Assembly: GCF_001458595.1 (NCBI RefSeq)
Contig: NZ_LN890328.1
Span: 148,797-212,796, forward strand
DNA from: Clostridium neonatale
GTDB taxonomy: Bacteria > Bacillota > Clostridia > Clostridiales > Clostridiaceae
DNA: 64,000 nucleotides
Direction: 5' to 3'
Each line of letters starts with the position of its first letter. Positions within the stretch are counted from its first letter, which is position 1. A program made the translations under genes and the position numbers. Below, in pieces: positions 1 to 8,945 of this stretch. The notes under the pieces were generated by a model. It did not search any database and was not told the DNA's origin. It saw only the letters and a program-made list of their open reading frames with translations.

Positions 1-1252
1 TTTCATTTGATAATAAATAATCTGCTAACTCTTTCATATGTCTTTTAAATTGACTATTTGAAACAACTAATTTAGGAAATTGATTAAGTGCTTCTCTATA
101 AACTATAGTATCCATATCAGCCATTTTAATTAGTGAATCAATTGGATAAAAATGTTTTCTTTCATTTTTGTAATAGTGATCTTTAATATACTGGTTAATT
201 TTTTTAAATAGATCAAATTCCTTTTTTATAGTATCTTTAGATTGGATAGAATTGCAAAGTATTTCATAAAATAAATCCTCACTAATAGTTGGATAAATTG
301 TAGGTATTTTATCGTAGTAGTATATTGTATGATGGTTAGCAAATATTTCATTAGCTTGGACATTTATTTGACGAAATAAAGTATCATACAAAGTATCAGC
401 ATTCAATTTATATAATGTTGGTTTTGCTTTTGATATAATGCCCTCTGCAATTTTAGTATAAAAATCAATGCTGACCGGATCAAAAAATATTGCCCCATAA
501 GAATATAAATTTCGTTCATCACAGTGATAGATAGATAAAAATATTTTCCTATCTTCTATAATATGGAAAGAAATTTTTTTAGAGTCATAATTAGATGAAT
601 TCATATATGATAAAATACTACAGTTTTTATGAAAAATCAGTGATGATAAATATATAAATAATTTTGAACTATTGCCTATAGTATAAGCAAGTCTTAATTT
701 ACATCCCATATTCAAAAGAGTTAACACTTTTTCAAGCCACTTATTTCTAAAATTATCATAATCCATTAATAAGTCCAATGTATCATTAAATATAAATATA
801 AGTTTTTGAGGTATTCCATCGTTAATTACTGAATCTAACATATTTAGTATTCCAAGAAGCATATTTTCTTCGCTAGAATATATTGGTACAGAAGCGCTAT
901 AAATAGAATTGGGAGCTATAGTTTCATTTGTTTTTGAGATTTTATTATCATTATTATCATTTAAAATATAATTTTTTAAATGATTCATTAAATAAAGGTT
1001 ATGATTAACTTCATTATTTAGATCAGGATAAATTGATGATAATAAATTCTCAAGTAATTTTGCATTTAATGTTTCATTTTTAAGAATTAAAAACTCTAGA
1101 GCTTTATCAAAATAATCACTATTAATTGATATTGTTCTTGTCCCGTTTTTCCATTTACTTACTAATGTTCGATCAACATTTAAATATTCAGCCATTTGCG
1201 AAGGCGATATTTTTAGAAGATTTAATAAATAACTGAATTTATTATTACTCAT
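1..1252 (-). CDS. HTH (XRE-like) regulator with long unknown C-terminal part, partial
   Basis: The gene reads leftward and leaves the window at base 1, so 417 codons are visible and the C-terminus is missing. The start is ATG at 1252, preceded eight bases away by GGAGG. Residues about 1-60 look like a Cro/C1-type helix-turn-helix (SPSQMAEYLNVDRTLVSKW around residues 18-36), so DNA binding is likely. The remaining 350 or so residues are soluble, rich in Tyr, Asn and Ile, and match no domain I recognise; a sensor or protein-interaction module is possible. No neighbour lies close on its left inside the window, and the next 1.6 kb to its right is nearly gene-free. Function beyond DNA binding is unknown. 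Confidence 0.75.
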   Translation of the reverse strand, partial: MSNNKFSYLLNLLKISPSQMAEYLNVDRTLVSKWKNGTRTISINSDYFDKALEFLILKNETLNAKLLENLLSSIYPDLNNEVNHNLYLMNHLKNYILNDNNDNKISKTNETIAPNSIYSASVPIYSSEENMLLGILNMLDSVINDGIPQKLIFIFNDTLDLLMDYDNFRNKWLEKVLTLLNMGCKLRLAYTIGNSSKLFIYLSSLIFHKNCSILSYMNSSNYDSKKISFHIIEDRKIFLSIYHCDERNLYSYGAIFFDPVSIDFYTKIAEGIISKAKPTLYKLNADTLYDTLFRQINVQANEIFANHHTIYYYDKIPTIYPTISEDLFYEILCNSIQSKDTIKKEFDLFKKINQYIKDHYYKNERKHFYPIDSLIKMADMDTIVYREALNQFPKLVVSNSQFKRHMKELADYLLSNE

Positions 1253-2075
1253 ATATTAGTCCTCCATTTATAAAATGTCACTGTGACAAAAAGTGAAATG
1301 TTTACATTAAATCTTTTAAAATTCAATTTATTTTATTATAATAATCCAGGTAAGTCAAAGGTTTTATAGCGCTATATAAATAAAATTAAAAAAGAGTTTA
1401 AAAATGTGAAAAATGAAAATGCAATTCGACAATATTTGACTTTAGTGAGGAGTGGAGATAATATAATTTGGCTTAAATTAAGATATAGCATAAATATTTG
1501 AATTTTATTAATGGCTAAGATTACTAATGAAATATTTAAAGCTATATAATAGGGAGAATCTATAAAAATAAGAATAGAAAATATATAGAAGAAAATCATG
1601 ACAGTATTACTTCTATATACTGAATAAGGTAATCTTTCAACTAAGAGAATTGAGAAGTAAAATGGGAAAATAATATCAATATCAATAAATATTTGTAATA
1701 TGATTTTATTTAAAAGATGATTATTAAAATATTATATTAAGTAAACCTAAGTAAGAACTAGACTTTGAAATAACTGAAGGGGATATATAAATTAATGAAA
1801 TAGATAAAAAGCAAATGTAGTATTAAACCTAAAGAAATAGGGTTTTATGAAAAAATAGATAACTAATATGGGAAGATAAAGTTTACTAGTACTTATTAAT
1901 CTTAATATAGATATAATAAAGATATACATTATTAATAAATTATCTTAAAGAGAGTCTAAAAACTCAAAATATCATGGTATGTTATTTATGTATATGAAAA
2001 GAAAATATGAATTTAATTCATAGATGGCTTAGGGAATAAAGAAGAGCTTAGTATATTAAATAATTTGGGGATTAA

Positions 2076-2213
2076 GTTCTTCAAGGGGATTATTTTTTGA
2101 AGCCAGTAAATAGTTATGATGTAAAGTATTCATATGATATTGTATTATGGACAAATAATAATTATAAATTATTTGTAGGGGAAATATGGGGGATTGGAAT
2201 TTTTATAATATAA
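2076..2213 (+). pseudogene. possible 3' remnant of a gene
   Basis: An open frame of 45 codons without a start codon ends in TAA at 2213, exactly where a strong hairpin terminator begins. The translation includes SYDVKYSYDIVLWTNNNYKL and ends GIGIFII, which reads like real protein rather than noise. Upstream the same frame is closed by a stop. This pattern (an open 3' end tight against a terminator) suggests a gene that has lost its 5' part. The family is not recognised and chance is not excluded. Confidence 0.3.
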
Positions 2214-2270
2214 AATAAGAAGTTAAAAGGATACTTATTAATGTAAAATTCCTTTTTAACTTCTTATTTT
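2212..2270 (+). terminator. long terminator hairpin
   Basis: Arms at 2212-2231 and 2250-2270 (AAAATAAGAAGTTAAAAGGA on the left) pair over 20 bp with a one-base bulge, and the right arm ends in TTATTTTATTTT. It could act on both strands. It directly follows the open remnant ending at 2213. Confidence 0.65.
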
Positions 2271-2447
2271 ATTTTAGTAAAAAGTGTAGAACCTAAGGTG
2301 ATACGATATGTATCTTACATACTAAATAAGTATGATTACGACTTTAAAATATATTAAAAGTTGTTACTCTTATCAGTTAGAAAGTACAAAGTAACTCATA
2401 AAAATGTTTTTTAAAAATTTGATAATAGAGTATTTAATTCAAAGAAG

Positions 2448-2486
2448 ACCGTATTATTCAAAAAGAATATGCGGTGTTTTTTATTT
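2448..2486 (+). terminator. hairpin with T-run
   Basis: ACCGTATTATTC (2448-2459) faces GAATATGCGGT (2465-2475) with a G-T pair and a small bulge, followed by GTTTTTTATTT. No intact gene precedes it, so it may be left over from a lost gene. Confidence 0.5.
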
Positions 2487-2908
2487 AAGAATATGTAAAT
2501 CTGTAAAGCCATTAATAAAAATAATATTCTTAGAAAATTGAATAGTGTGGTACTTATGCAAATGTTATACTTTACTAAGTTATAAACTTCAGATTTAATA
2601 GACTAGTAAATTTGAAATTTATGGAGGATAATAAAATAGCAGATTTTTTATTGGAAGCTTTACCTTGGATGAAAATGGAAAATTAAGTTGATCTTATTGT
2701 AGTCAATTTTAGCAAAAAAAGAGTAAATCGAATAAAAAACGATGGTGATGGCTTAATTAAATCGTAAATAGTATTTTTAGTATCATTACCTAATATAATT
2801 ATTGGAAAAGTCTGCTATAAATAATAAGAATATTTAAGATAAGAGAATTGAAATAATTATATATTTAAAAGATAAATTAATTAAGAACGAAAATATGAGG
2901 TAAATATA

Positions 2909-4048
2909 GTGCATAAAGGGACGCGATTAGAAAAAAGAAACCGAATAAAGATTAGCAATATTCATGACTTTAAATCTTCGTTAAGAAAAGAAGGTTATAA
3001 AATAAGTGAATATGATGAAGAAGATATTACAGAAAAAATTGTAAAAACTTTTAACCTTGATAAAAGTGTGGCTGAAAGATTAAAGGTATGTATTAATGAT
3101 AATGAAATCACATATAAAGCAAATGACATAGATGATTTTATTGATTATATAGAAAAAATAGTATTGTTTGAAGAGGAACACAATAAATTATGTGAAAAAA
3201 TGAATGAAGTTAAAAAACTTCATATAGATAGAGTTGAATATGAAAGAGAGCCAGGCGTTCAAGACAACGTTAAACATATGCTGGAAGTTATAGAAAAAAC
3301 AAAAAATAATATATGTAGAGCAATAAATACAGAAGAAAAAGCAAGGTTAAAAGAGCTAGAAATAGAAATTGATAAGAATTATATTTATGCAAAAGATATT
3401 GAACTTTTGAAAAAGATGATTTTTCTTAAAAAAGAAGATGTAAAAGAAGAATATAATGATAAAACAAGAACAAAAACAATATCCATAGAAATACCTGAAA
3501 ACATAAAGTGTGAATATATTAAAGCAAAAGAAGGTAGTGTAGAATATCATGATCATTTAAATAACAATATTCCAAGAATAAAGCGTTTAAGAAAAAACAT
3601 AAATAAGTATATGAAAAATGATGAAAATGAAAAGAAATCATTTAAAATAGATCAAAGTAAAGCACTTCAGGATTCTATAAATATAGCAGTAGCAATGTAT
3701 GATAATAAAGAGTTTAAGGCAATAAGCGGAAGTAATGATATAGAGGATTATTGCAAAGCGCCACCATTTAAAGAAGCAATATTTAAAAGCAGTAAAGTCA
3801 ATAAATTAGGCAAGTTAGGCATTGGATATAATAGGGTTAATGATAGTGAAAAGAAGATATTAGAGGAAATACATAAGCAGATAGAAGAAAAAGAGTTGAA
3901 TGATTATGGAAAACTTACTTTGTATAGCAAGTGGGAACCATGTCCAAGTTGCTATTTTGTAATCAGTCAGTTTTGTGAAAAGCATCCAAAGATAAGTGTT
4001 GAAGTTAAGTATAACAAAAAGTATGGGGAAGGAGTTAGCAGAGATTAG
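2909..4048 (+). CDS. predicted nucleic-acid deaminase toxin-like protein
   Basis: The protein has 379 residues. The start is GTG at 2909, with TGAGG 8 bases upstream; the ATG at 2895 is out of frame. Residues 1-290 are highly charged and mostly helical with no signal peptide or membrane segment. The last 90 residues carry a cytidine-deaminase-fold signature: a D-x-E motif (D312, E314 in NDSEKKILEEI) and P-C-x-x-C (C345, C348 in WEPCPSCYFVISQF). That pairing, with the following hydrophobic strand, is what I know from the BURPS668_1122 clade of polymorphic-toxin deaminases. The family modifies nucleotide bases in nucleic acid. No immunity gene is obvious next to it: the following gene is an acetyltransferase. 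The deaminase fold is well supported; toxin or anti-phage role is inference. Confidence 0.72.
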   Translation: MHKGTRLEKRNRIKISNIHDFKSSLRKEGYKISEYDEEDITEKIVKTFNLDKSVAERLKVCINDNEITYKANDIDDFIDYIEKIVLFEEEHNKLCEKMNEVKKLHIDRVEYEREPGVQDNVKHMLEVIEKTKNNICRAINTEEKARLKELEIEIDKNYIYAKDIELLKKMIFLKKEDVKEEYNDKTRTKTISIEIPENIKCEYIKAKEGSVEYHDHLNNNIPRIKRLRKNINKYMKNDENEKKSFKIDQSKALQDSINIAVAMYDNKEFKAISGSNDIEDYCKAPPFKEAIFKSSKVNKLGKLGIGYNRVNDSEKKILEEIHKQIEEKELNDYGKLTLYSKWEPCPSCYFVISQFCEKHPKISVEVKYNKKYGEGVSRD

Positions 4049-4100
4049 ATTATAGTTAGTAAATTAAAATTAATCACTTGGAAATTTTATGTCTACTGTA

Positions 4101-4140
4101 GAAGTCAAATTGAATTACTCAATATTAATTTGCTTCTTAT
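4101..4140 (+). terminator. hairpin after the deaminase-like gene
   Basis: GAAGTCAAATT (4101-4111) pairs with AATTTGCTTC (4127-4136) with a single bulged base, followed by a short T-rich tail. It lies 52 bases after the stop at 4048. The remaining intergenic bases up to 4387 show no gene. Confidence 0.45.
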
Positions 4141-4387
4141 TATATGGGTATAGAATACTAAGTATTTACAAATTATTAGTGGTATAATAAAGTATAGAAA
4201 AAATAAACTGTGAGAAAATATTTATTATTTAAAATAAATATAAGGGATTGAAATATAGATATTTAATGTTATAAGAAAAAATATTCACTTATGTATATGC
4301 AGGCTTATTATATTAAAAATTATATATAAATTTAAATATAATAAATTAGTAAAAATAATCAATTTGATGAAAGTGAGGAGAAGACGT

Positions 4388-5599
4388 TTGAGTAGAAAGA
4401 AACAATTAAAAATGAAAAAAGTTGGACTTGAGCATCTTGAGCAATATAATCAGCTTCTAAGATATGTTTTTCAGGTTACTGATCAAGAACTACAACAAGT
4501 TGGATGGGAAGAAAAAGAAATCATTAGAGCAAAGTCTCCTACATTAGAGAAGGCTGATGTTTTAGGATGGTTTGATGGAGATAAATTAATATCCCAAGTG
4601 GCAGTTTACCCTATGAAGGTTCGTATATTTAATAAAACATACGATATGGGAGGTCTTACTGGTGTAGGGACTTATCCAGAGTATGCTAATCAGGGATTAA
4701 TGCATAAATTATTAGATCAAGCATTAAAAAATATGAGGGATAAAAATCAGTCTATATCATATTTATATCCTTATTCTATCCCATATTATCGTAGAAAAGG
4801 ATGGGAGATTATATCTGATAAGATTACATATGAAATTAATGATTACCAACTGCCAAAGAATAAACAAGTATCTGGTGAAGTAGAAAGAGTTGATGTAGGC
4901 GGTGAAGAAGTTAAAAAGGCATATGAACGATTTGCTATGCAGACTCATGGAGCTCTAGTTCGTGATGATTTAGCATGGAATGAATATCAACTTTGGGATT
5001 CTGATGATTTAATGGCAGCTGTGTATTATAATGAAGACAATGAACCAGATGGGTATGTCATATATTGGATTAAAGATGAGATATTTCATATTAAAGATAT
5101 GATTTCTGTTAATGAAGAAGCACGTAGTGGATTGTGGAATTTCATAAGTGCGCATTTTTCAATGATTACAAAAGTTATAGGCAACACATATACAGATGAA
5201 CCTTTAGCATTTTTATTAGAAGATGCAGATATTAAAGAAACAATTTCGCCTTATTATATGGCTAGAATTGTTGATTTGGAGAAGTTTATTGATCAGTATC
5301 CATTTAAGCCTGATACAATAAATAGAGAGTGGACTTTCACAATGGATGATCCAGTATTAGCCTGCAATCAAGGAACCTTCAAACTTACTATTTCAAATGA
5401 CGGAAAAGGTCAGGTTGTTCGTGTACAAAATAGGGTAAATGATAGAATTGATATAAAGACAATGACAACAATGCTTCTTGGATATAAGCGCCCAGATTAT
5501 CTTCATAAAATAGGTCGTATTACTTGTAGTCCTGAAACAGTTGATATGCTTGAAGATTCAATAGAACAACAAACGGCATATTTTTCTGATTACTTTTAG
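4388..5599 (+). CDS. Eis-family GNAT N-acetyltransferase
   Basis: I place the start at TTG 4388 because GAGGAG (4375-4380) lies seven bases upstream; the upstream in-frame TTG 4364 and ATG 4367 lack a ribosome site. The product has about 403 residues, normal for the Eis-like group. The N-terminal GNAT domain (roughly residues 10-150) has the acetyl-CoA loop region GVGTYPEYANQGLMHKLLD and the strand YPYSIPYYRRKGWE. The C-terminal half corresponds to the second GNAT-like fold plus a sterol-carrier-type domain ending in FSDYF, which supplies the terminal carboxylate in this family. Such enzymes acetylate amines, including aminoglycosides and peptides; the substrate here is unknown. It stands alone with hairpin ends on both sides. 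Confidence 0.85.
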   Translation: MSRKKQLKMKKVGLEHLEQYNQLLRYVFQVTDQELQQVGWEEKEIIRAKSPTLEKADVLGWFDGDKLISQVAVYPMKVRIFNKTYDMGGLTGVGTYPEYANQGLMHKLLDQALKNMRDKNQSISYLYPYSIPYYRRKGWEIISDKITYEINDYQLPKNKQVSGEVERVDVGGEEVKKAYERFAMQTHGALVRDDLAWNEYQLWDSDDLMAAVYYNEDNEPDGYVIYWIKDEIFHIKDMISVNEEARSGLWNFISAHFSMITKVIGNTYTDEPLAFLLEDADIKETISPYYMARIVDLEKFIDQYPFKPDTINREWTFTMDDPVLACNQGTFKLTISNDGKGQVVRVQNRVNDRIDIKTMTTMLLGYKRPDYLHKIGRITCSPETVDMLEDSIEQQTAYFSDYF

Positions 5600-5644
5600 A
5601 AGAAACAAAGCTTATAAAAAGCTAGGATAAGAGTTTTATAATAT

Positions 5645-5680
5645 AAAGTCCGCGATGTAATGTCGTGGACTTTGCTAATA
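5645..5680 (+). terminator. terminator after the Eis-like gene
   Basis: AAAGTCCGCGA (5645-5655) and TCGTGGACTTT (5663-5673) form an 11-bp stem with one G-T pair, 45 bases after the stop. The T-tail is short. The rest of the 5600-5918 gap holds no gene that I can see. Confidence 0.55.
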
Positions 5681-5918
5681 TATAGTTTAAATGGTATTAC
5701 ATACTTTTTAGCACTAAGATATAATTCAGATTATAGTAGTATCTTTATTCATGTAAATTCCTTCTTTCCAAATGGTAAGTATCTGAGCAAAAAGTGCGTA
5801 CTAGATTAAATATCTAGATATAACTATAATTGATTATATAATATATAGATATTTATTACTAGTAATGAATAAACAGCTAAGTAATATTTAAAATTTATTA
5901 GAATTAGGAGATGTTTAA

Positions 5919-6041
5919 ATGAATTCAATTTTTAATAGAGTGAGCATAAGAAACTATAATGATAAGAAGGTTGAAAAAGAAAAAATAGAAATGTTATTTT
6001 CACAAGAGAATAGATATGATGTAGCTTGTGTTCACTATTAA
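5919..6041 (+). pseudogene. truncated nitroreductase N-terminus
   Basis: A 40-codon frame starts at ATG 5919 with AGGAG eight bases upstream. Its first 27 or so residues (FNRVSIRNYNDKKVEKEKIE) match the start of nitroreductase-family proteins, which open with an R-R/S-IRxY segment binding FMN phosphate. It then diverges and stops at 6041, where a full nitroreductase would continue for about 150 residues. I read it as a gene cut by an internal deletion. An intact nitroreductase of the same family lies at 36427. Confidence 0.6.
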
Positions 6042-6106
6042 AGGTAACTTATATTATCAGCTAGGTATATTGTAATTATTAATAGAATATTTTAGGAGAA
6101 TGATAC

Positions 6107-7021
6107 ATGGTTAGAAAATACAATTTATATCAGATAGATTCATTTACTAAAGAAAAATTTACAGGAAATCCAGCAGGAGTTATAACAAATGCAGATGGAC
6201 TTAATGATGAAGAAATGCAGAAAATAGCTAGAGAGCTTAATAATTCTGAGACAGCATTTATATTTTCTTCAGACAGTAGTGAGTATGATGCTCATATACG
6301 ATTTTTTACACCAAGAAATGAAGTGCCAATCTGTGGACATGCTACTATTGCTGCTCATTATGCGCGTGCCATTGAAAATAATTTAGATACTTCAAGGGTT
6401 TTTCATAAAACAGGAGCTGGAATTCTACCAGTTGATGTAATAAAAGAAAATAATGATTATAAAATTGTAATGACACAAGGAAAAATTGAGTTTGGAAATA
6501 TTATTGATGGAATAAATAAAGAAAAACTTTTAAAAGCACTTAATATAAAAGAGAGTGATTTGATAGAAAATTATAAAATACAGATTGTTTCAACAGGTCA
6601 CTCTAAGGTTATTATTGGTATAAAAAGAATTGAGACTTTACATTCGCTGAAGCCTAACTATGATGATCTTTCTAAACTAAGTAAGACTATTAATTGCAAT
6701 GGATATTATGTATTTACAATGGATTCAGAGGATGCTGATATTTTAGTACATGGAAGAATGTTTGCTCCTGCAATAGGAATTAATGAAGATCCTGTTACTG
6801 GAAATGCAAATGGTCCTTTAGGTGCATATCTTGTTCATTATAATTTTGTTAAGCATAATAACTCTTCATTAAAATTTAAAGCCAAGCAGGGAGAAGCAAT
6901 AAATCGATCAGGTATTATTGAAGTTGAGGTGAAAATAGAAGATAATGAACCAAAAGAGGTTAAAATTTTGGGGAATGCTGTGGTGATATTTAAATCTGAA
7001 TTGGTGTTAGAAAATAAATGA
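6107..7021 (+). CDS. PhzF family isomerase
   Basis: The product has 304 residues, the usual length for the PhzF family of diaminopimelate-epimerase-fold isomerases. The start ATG 6107 has AGGAG eight bases upstream. The N-terminus (QIDSFTKEKFTGNPAGV) is the family hallmark, and the catalytic acid is E48 in NNSETAF. The strand ICGHATIAAHY and the second-half motif EDPVTGNANGPLGAYL are also typical. PhzF itself isomerises a phenazine precursor, but there are no other phenazine genes here, so this is one of the many PhzF-like proteins of unassigned substrate. It appears to be a single-gene unit with a terminator behind it. Confidence 0.9.
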   Translation: MVRKYNLYQIDSFTKEKFTGNPAGVITNADGLNDEEMQKIARELNNSETAFIFSSDSSEYDAHIRFFTPRNEVPICGHATIAAHYARAIENNLDTSRVFHKTGAGILPVDVIKENNDYKIVMTQGKIEFGNIIDGINKEKLLKALNIKESDLIENYKIQIVSTGHSKVIIGIKRIETLHSLKPNYDDLSKLSKTINCNGYYVFTMDSEDADILVHGRMFAPAIGINEDPVTGNANGPLGAYLVHYNFVKHNNSSLKFKAKQGEAINRSGIIEVEVKIEDNEPKEVKILGNAVVIFKSELVLENK

Positions 7022-7033
7022 TCCAGTTGCCAT

Positions 7034-7080
7034 AGGCTTTAGATTTTACTATTTGTTGTAGTATTATTTAAAGCCTTATT
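7034..7080 (+). terminator. terminator after the PhzF-like gene
   Basis: AGGCTTTA (7034-7041) pairs with TAAAGCCT (7069-7076), and the inner part (ATTTTACTA with TAGTATTAT) extends the stem. It begins 13 bases after the stop codon. Confidence 0.6.
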
Positions 7081-7163
7081 TTATTAGATTTTATAAATTT
7101 AAATCAAAGAAGAAAAAAATATTTGAGGATATGGGAAAAAAAACAGTAAAAATTTACAATTAA

Positions 7164-7475
7164 TTAATATGAACTAGAAAGATAACTATTTGCTATGTTA
7201 ATAAAGTTTTTAAGCAAAGGATTTATTCGTAAATTTTTATTTATTATAAACTTAACCTCTAATTTACTAAATTTATCATTTAAATCATAAATAAAAAAGT
7301 TATTGTTTTTAGGTAAAATACTTTTTGGTAGAAGTGATATTCCTAGACCTTCGGAGATACCCTTAAGAATAGATTCTAATGAATCAAATTCAATAATGGC
7401 AGTAGGCTTGGAGTTGCTATAAATCAACCATTTTTGTAATGTTTTACGATAAGGACAAATTGGAATACCACTAAT
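7164..7475 (-). pseudogene. 3' fragment of a LysR-type regulator
   Basis: Read leftward, the frame encodes about 100 residues that match the end of a LysR-type effector-binding domain: GIPICPYRKTLQKWLIYS, then IIEFDSLESILKGISEGLGI and LLPKSIL, to a stop at 7164. The DNA-binding domain and the first half of the sensor domain are gone. The frame stays open by chance to 7595, but LysR similarity ends near 7470, where the other-strand fragment below begins. This looks like a deletion junction. Confidence 0.65.
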
Positions 7476-7479
7476 CGAT

Positions 7480-7737
7480 AGGACAACATATAAAATTAAA
7501 GATAGCAGATATGTATTTGAAATAACAGGAGAAATACAGCCGCAAGAAAGCCTTAATAATTTAAAAGATAAGATAGAAGAAAATATGATTACCATTAAAG
7601 GTGCAGAATATATAGTAATTTATAATCCTGATAAATGGAAATATAATGTGTTTTACTTTATTGATGATTTAAGCAAAGTAAAATTAGAAGAAGGAACAAT
7701 TTATAATATACGTCACATATCACAAGAAAAAATATAA
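7480..7737 (+). pseudogene. 3' fragment of an unidentified gene
   Basis: From the junction near 7475 a rightward frame of 85 codons stays open to TAA 7735-7737 (for example YVFEITGEIQPQESLNNLK and later NVFYFIDDLSKVKLEEGTIY). It has no plausible start or ribosome site at its left end. Codon use and composition look like a genuine soluble protein. The family is not recognised. Confidence 0.45.
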
Positions 7738-7794
7738 GCCAAGTATATAGTAGAAATGATTTTTATGGTAAGTATAAATATGGAATAGATAATT

Positions 7795-7829
7795 AAATCC
7801 TAGGGCAGAAAAAACTCCAGGATTTTTTT
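7795..7829 (+). terminator. terminator hairpin
   Basis: AAATCCTAG (7795-7803) pairs with CCAGGATTT (7817-7825), followed by a run of seven T. It follows the 3' gene fragment ending at 7737 and was probably its terminator. Confidence 0.6.
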
Positions 7830-7953
7830 CTTTTGAAAGAGAAAATATAAGGTGCTCAAGTCTTGGAATATCAATTGCAAAGCTGATAAATGAATAAAAT
7901 TACTCAACTTGCTTAAAATATAGCTATATTTTAGATAAGGAGAGTAATTTTGT

Positions 7954-8679
7954 ATGTATAGTAGTATATTATTTAGCACAATAATTAAAGGTATTTTAAT
8001 ATATATTTTAGCATTAATTCTAAGTAAATTAATTGGTATTAAAATCATTTCACAAATGAATTTTTTTGATTTCATAGTGGGTGTTTCTATAGGCTCAATG
8101 ATTGCTAAAATTATAATTGATAAAGATCATGTGGTTTTTTCGGGAATTGTAGCATTGATAACTTTTGCATTGTTGACCATATCAACTAGTTATTTAAATT
8201 TAAAAAGTTATTCAGCTAGAAGAATAATAAATGCCAAGACTTTGATATTAGTAGAAAATGGACGTATTATCGATAAAAATCTAAAAAGACTTAGGATTAC
8301 AATAAATGAGCTTATGATGAAGTTAAGAGAAAAAGATGTTTTTAATTTAGAGGATGTACAATTTGCAATAATGGAGAGCAATGGTCAATTATCAGTTTTA
8401 ATAAAAGCCAATAAAAAGCCAATAACTCCATATGATATGGACTTAAAGGTAAAGAGCTCTTCTTTGGTAAATGATATTATAATTGATGGAAAAATAGTAG
8501 ATAAGAATCTTAAAATAGCTGGTATAGATAAAAAGTGGCTACAATCTGAACTTAAAAAGAAAAGTATAAATAATATTGAAGAGGTTTTTTATGCAGGTGT
8601 AGACCAAAATAAAAAACTTATTATTTCAAAAAAGTATCCATATGATTTTAATCCAGAAAATAAATTTGGGATACAATAG
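7954..8679 (+). CDS. DUF421 / YetF-like membrane protein
   Basis: The product has 241 residues. Three hydrophobic segments fill the first 90 residues (about 6-28, 38-57 and 62-80), followed by a cytoplasmic domain. The short motifs RIINAKTLILVENGRI and MKLREKDVFNLEDVQFAIME are the hallmark of the YetF/DUF421 family known from Bacillus spore-formers. The role of the family is poorly known; links to germination and envelope stress have been suggested. AAGGAG lies upstream, with a longish 11-base spacer to ATG 7954. It is monocistronic, with two hairpins downstream. Confidence 0.88.
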   Translation: MYSSILFSTIIKGILIYILALILSKLIGIKIISQMNFFDFIVGVSIGSMIAKIIIDKDHVVFSGIVALITFALLTISTSYLNLKSYSARRIINAKTLILVENGRIIDKNLKRLRITINELMMKLREKDVFNLEDVQFAIMESNGQLSVLIKANKKPITPYDMDLKVKSSSLVNDIIIDGKIVDKNLKIAGIDKKWLQSELKKKSINNIEEVFYAGVDQNKKLIISKKYPYDFNPENKFGIQ

Positions 8680-8747
8680 GCATTAAATAATAAAAGAAAT
8701 AAACTTATATAGAATGAAAAAATAAATTGTATTGATGTTTTTACGGT

Positions 8748-8828
8748 TACTCCAGTAATATTACTCACTTGGAGTAGTCGCGAGGAGAACCAAGCTCAGA
8801 GGGGTGAGGTTCTCTTTTTTCTTTTGTT
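8748..8828 (+). terminator. two stacked hairpins, the second a strong terminator
   Basis: The first hairpin pairs TACTCCA (8748-8754) with TGGAGTA (8770-8776). The second pairs GAGAAC (8785-8790) plus CTCA (8795-8798) with TGAG (8805-8808) plus GTTCTC (8809-8814), with a CAAG bulge, then TTTTTTCTTTTG. Together they end transcription after the DUF421 gene 70 bases upstream. The GC-rich spacer between them is unusual here and could belong to a small RNA. Confidence 0.7.
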
Positions 8829-8910
8829 TCAAAAAGGAGATTGATGCTAAATTTTGTAAATATAAGAATGTTTAGATGAGTAAAAATAGTGCACAAATAA
8901 TTGAATAATA

Positions 8911-8939
8911 TTGAAAAAATACAAAAATAATGCTATATT
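8911..8939 (+). promoter_or_regulatory. sigma-A-type promoter of the structured leader
   Basis: TTGAAA at 8911-8916 and TATATT at 8934-8939 are separated by exactly 17 bases. A start near 8946 would place the long inverted repeats that follow at the very 5' end of the transcript. Confidence 0.6.
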
Positions 8940-8945
8940 GATTGT

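Larger units (their letters stand above)
1253..2908. other. 1.65-kb gene-poor stretch with decayed coding remnants
   Basis: No intact gene with a ribosome site is visible here. The sequence is strongly AT-rich and full of stops on both strands. It contains one 46-codon open remnant ending at 2213, a long terminator-like hairpin directly after it (2212-2270) and a second hairpin with a T-run (2448-2486). A short stretch from about 2625 (ATGGAGGATAATAAAATAGC) could be another broken start. A hydrophobic 75-codon frame on the minus strand at 1372-1599 has no ribosome site and is most likely noise. I read the region as eroded accessory DNA. Confidence 0.5.

Noticed and set aside
1372..1599. Hydrophobic 75-residue frame on the minus strand
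   Set aside because: No ribosome site, composition typical of AT-rich spacer translated in a hydrophobic frame, and no neighbour or terminator to support it.
6107..7021. Phenazine biosynthesis
   Set aside because: Only a PhzF-family protein is present; the other phz genes are missing and the family is broad.
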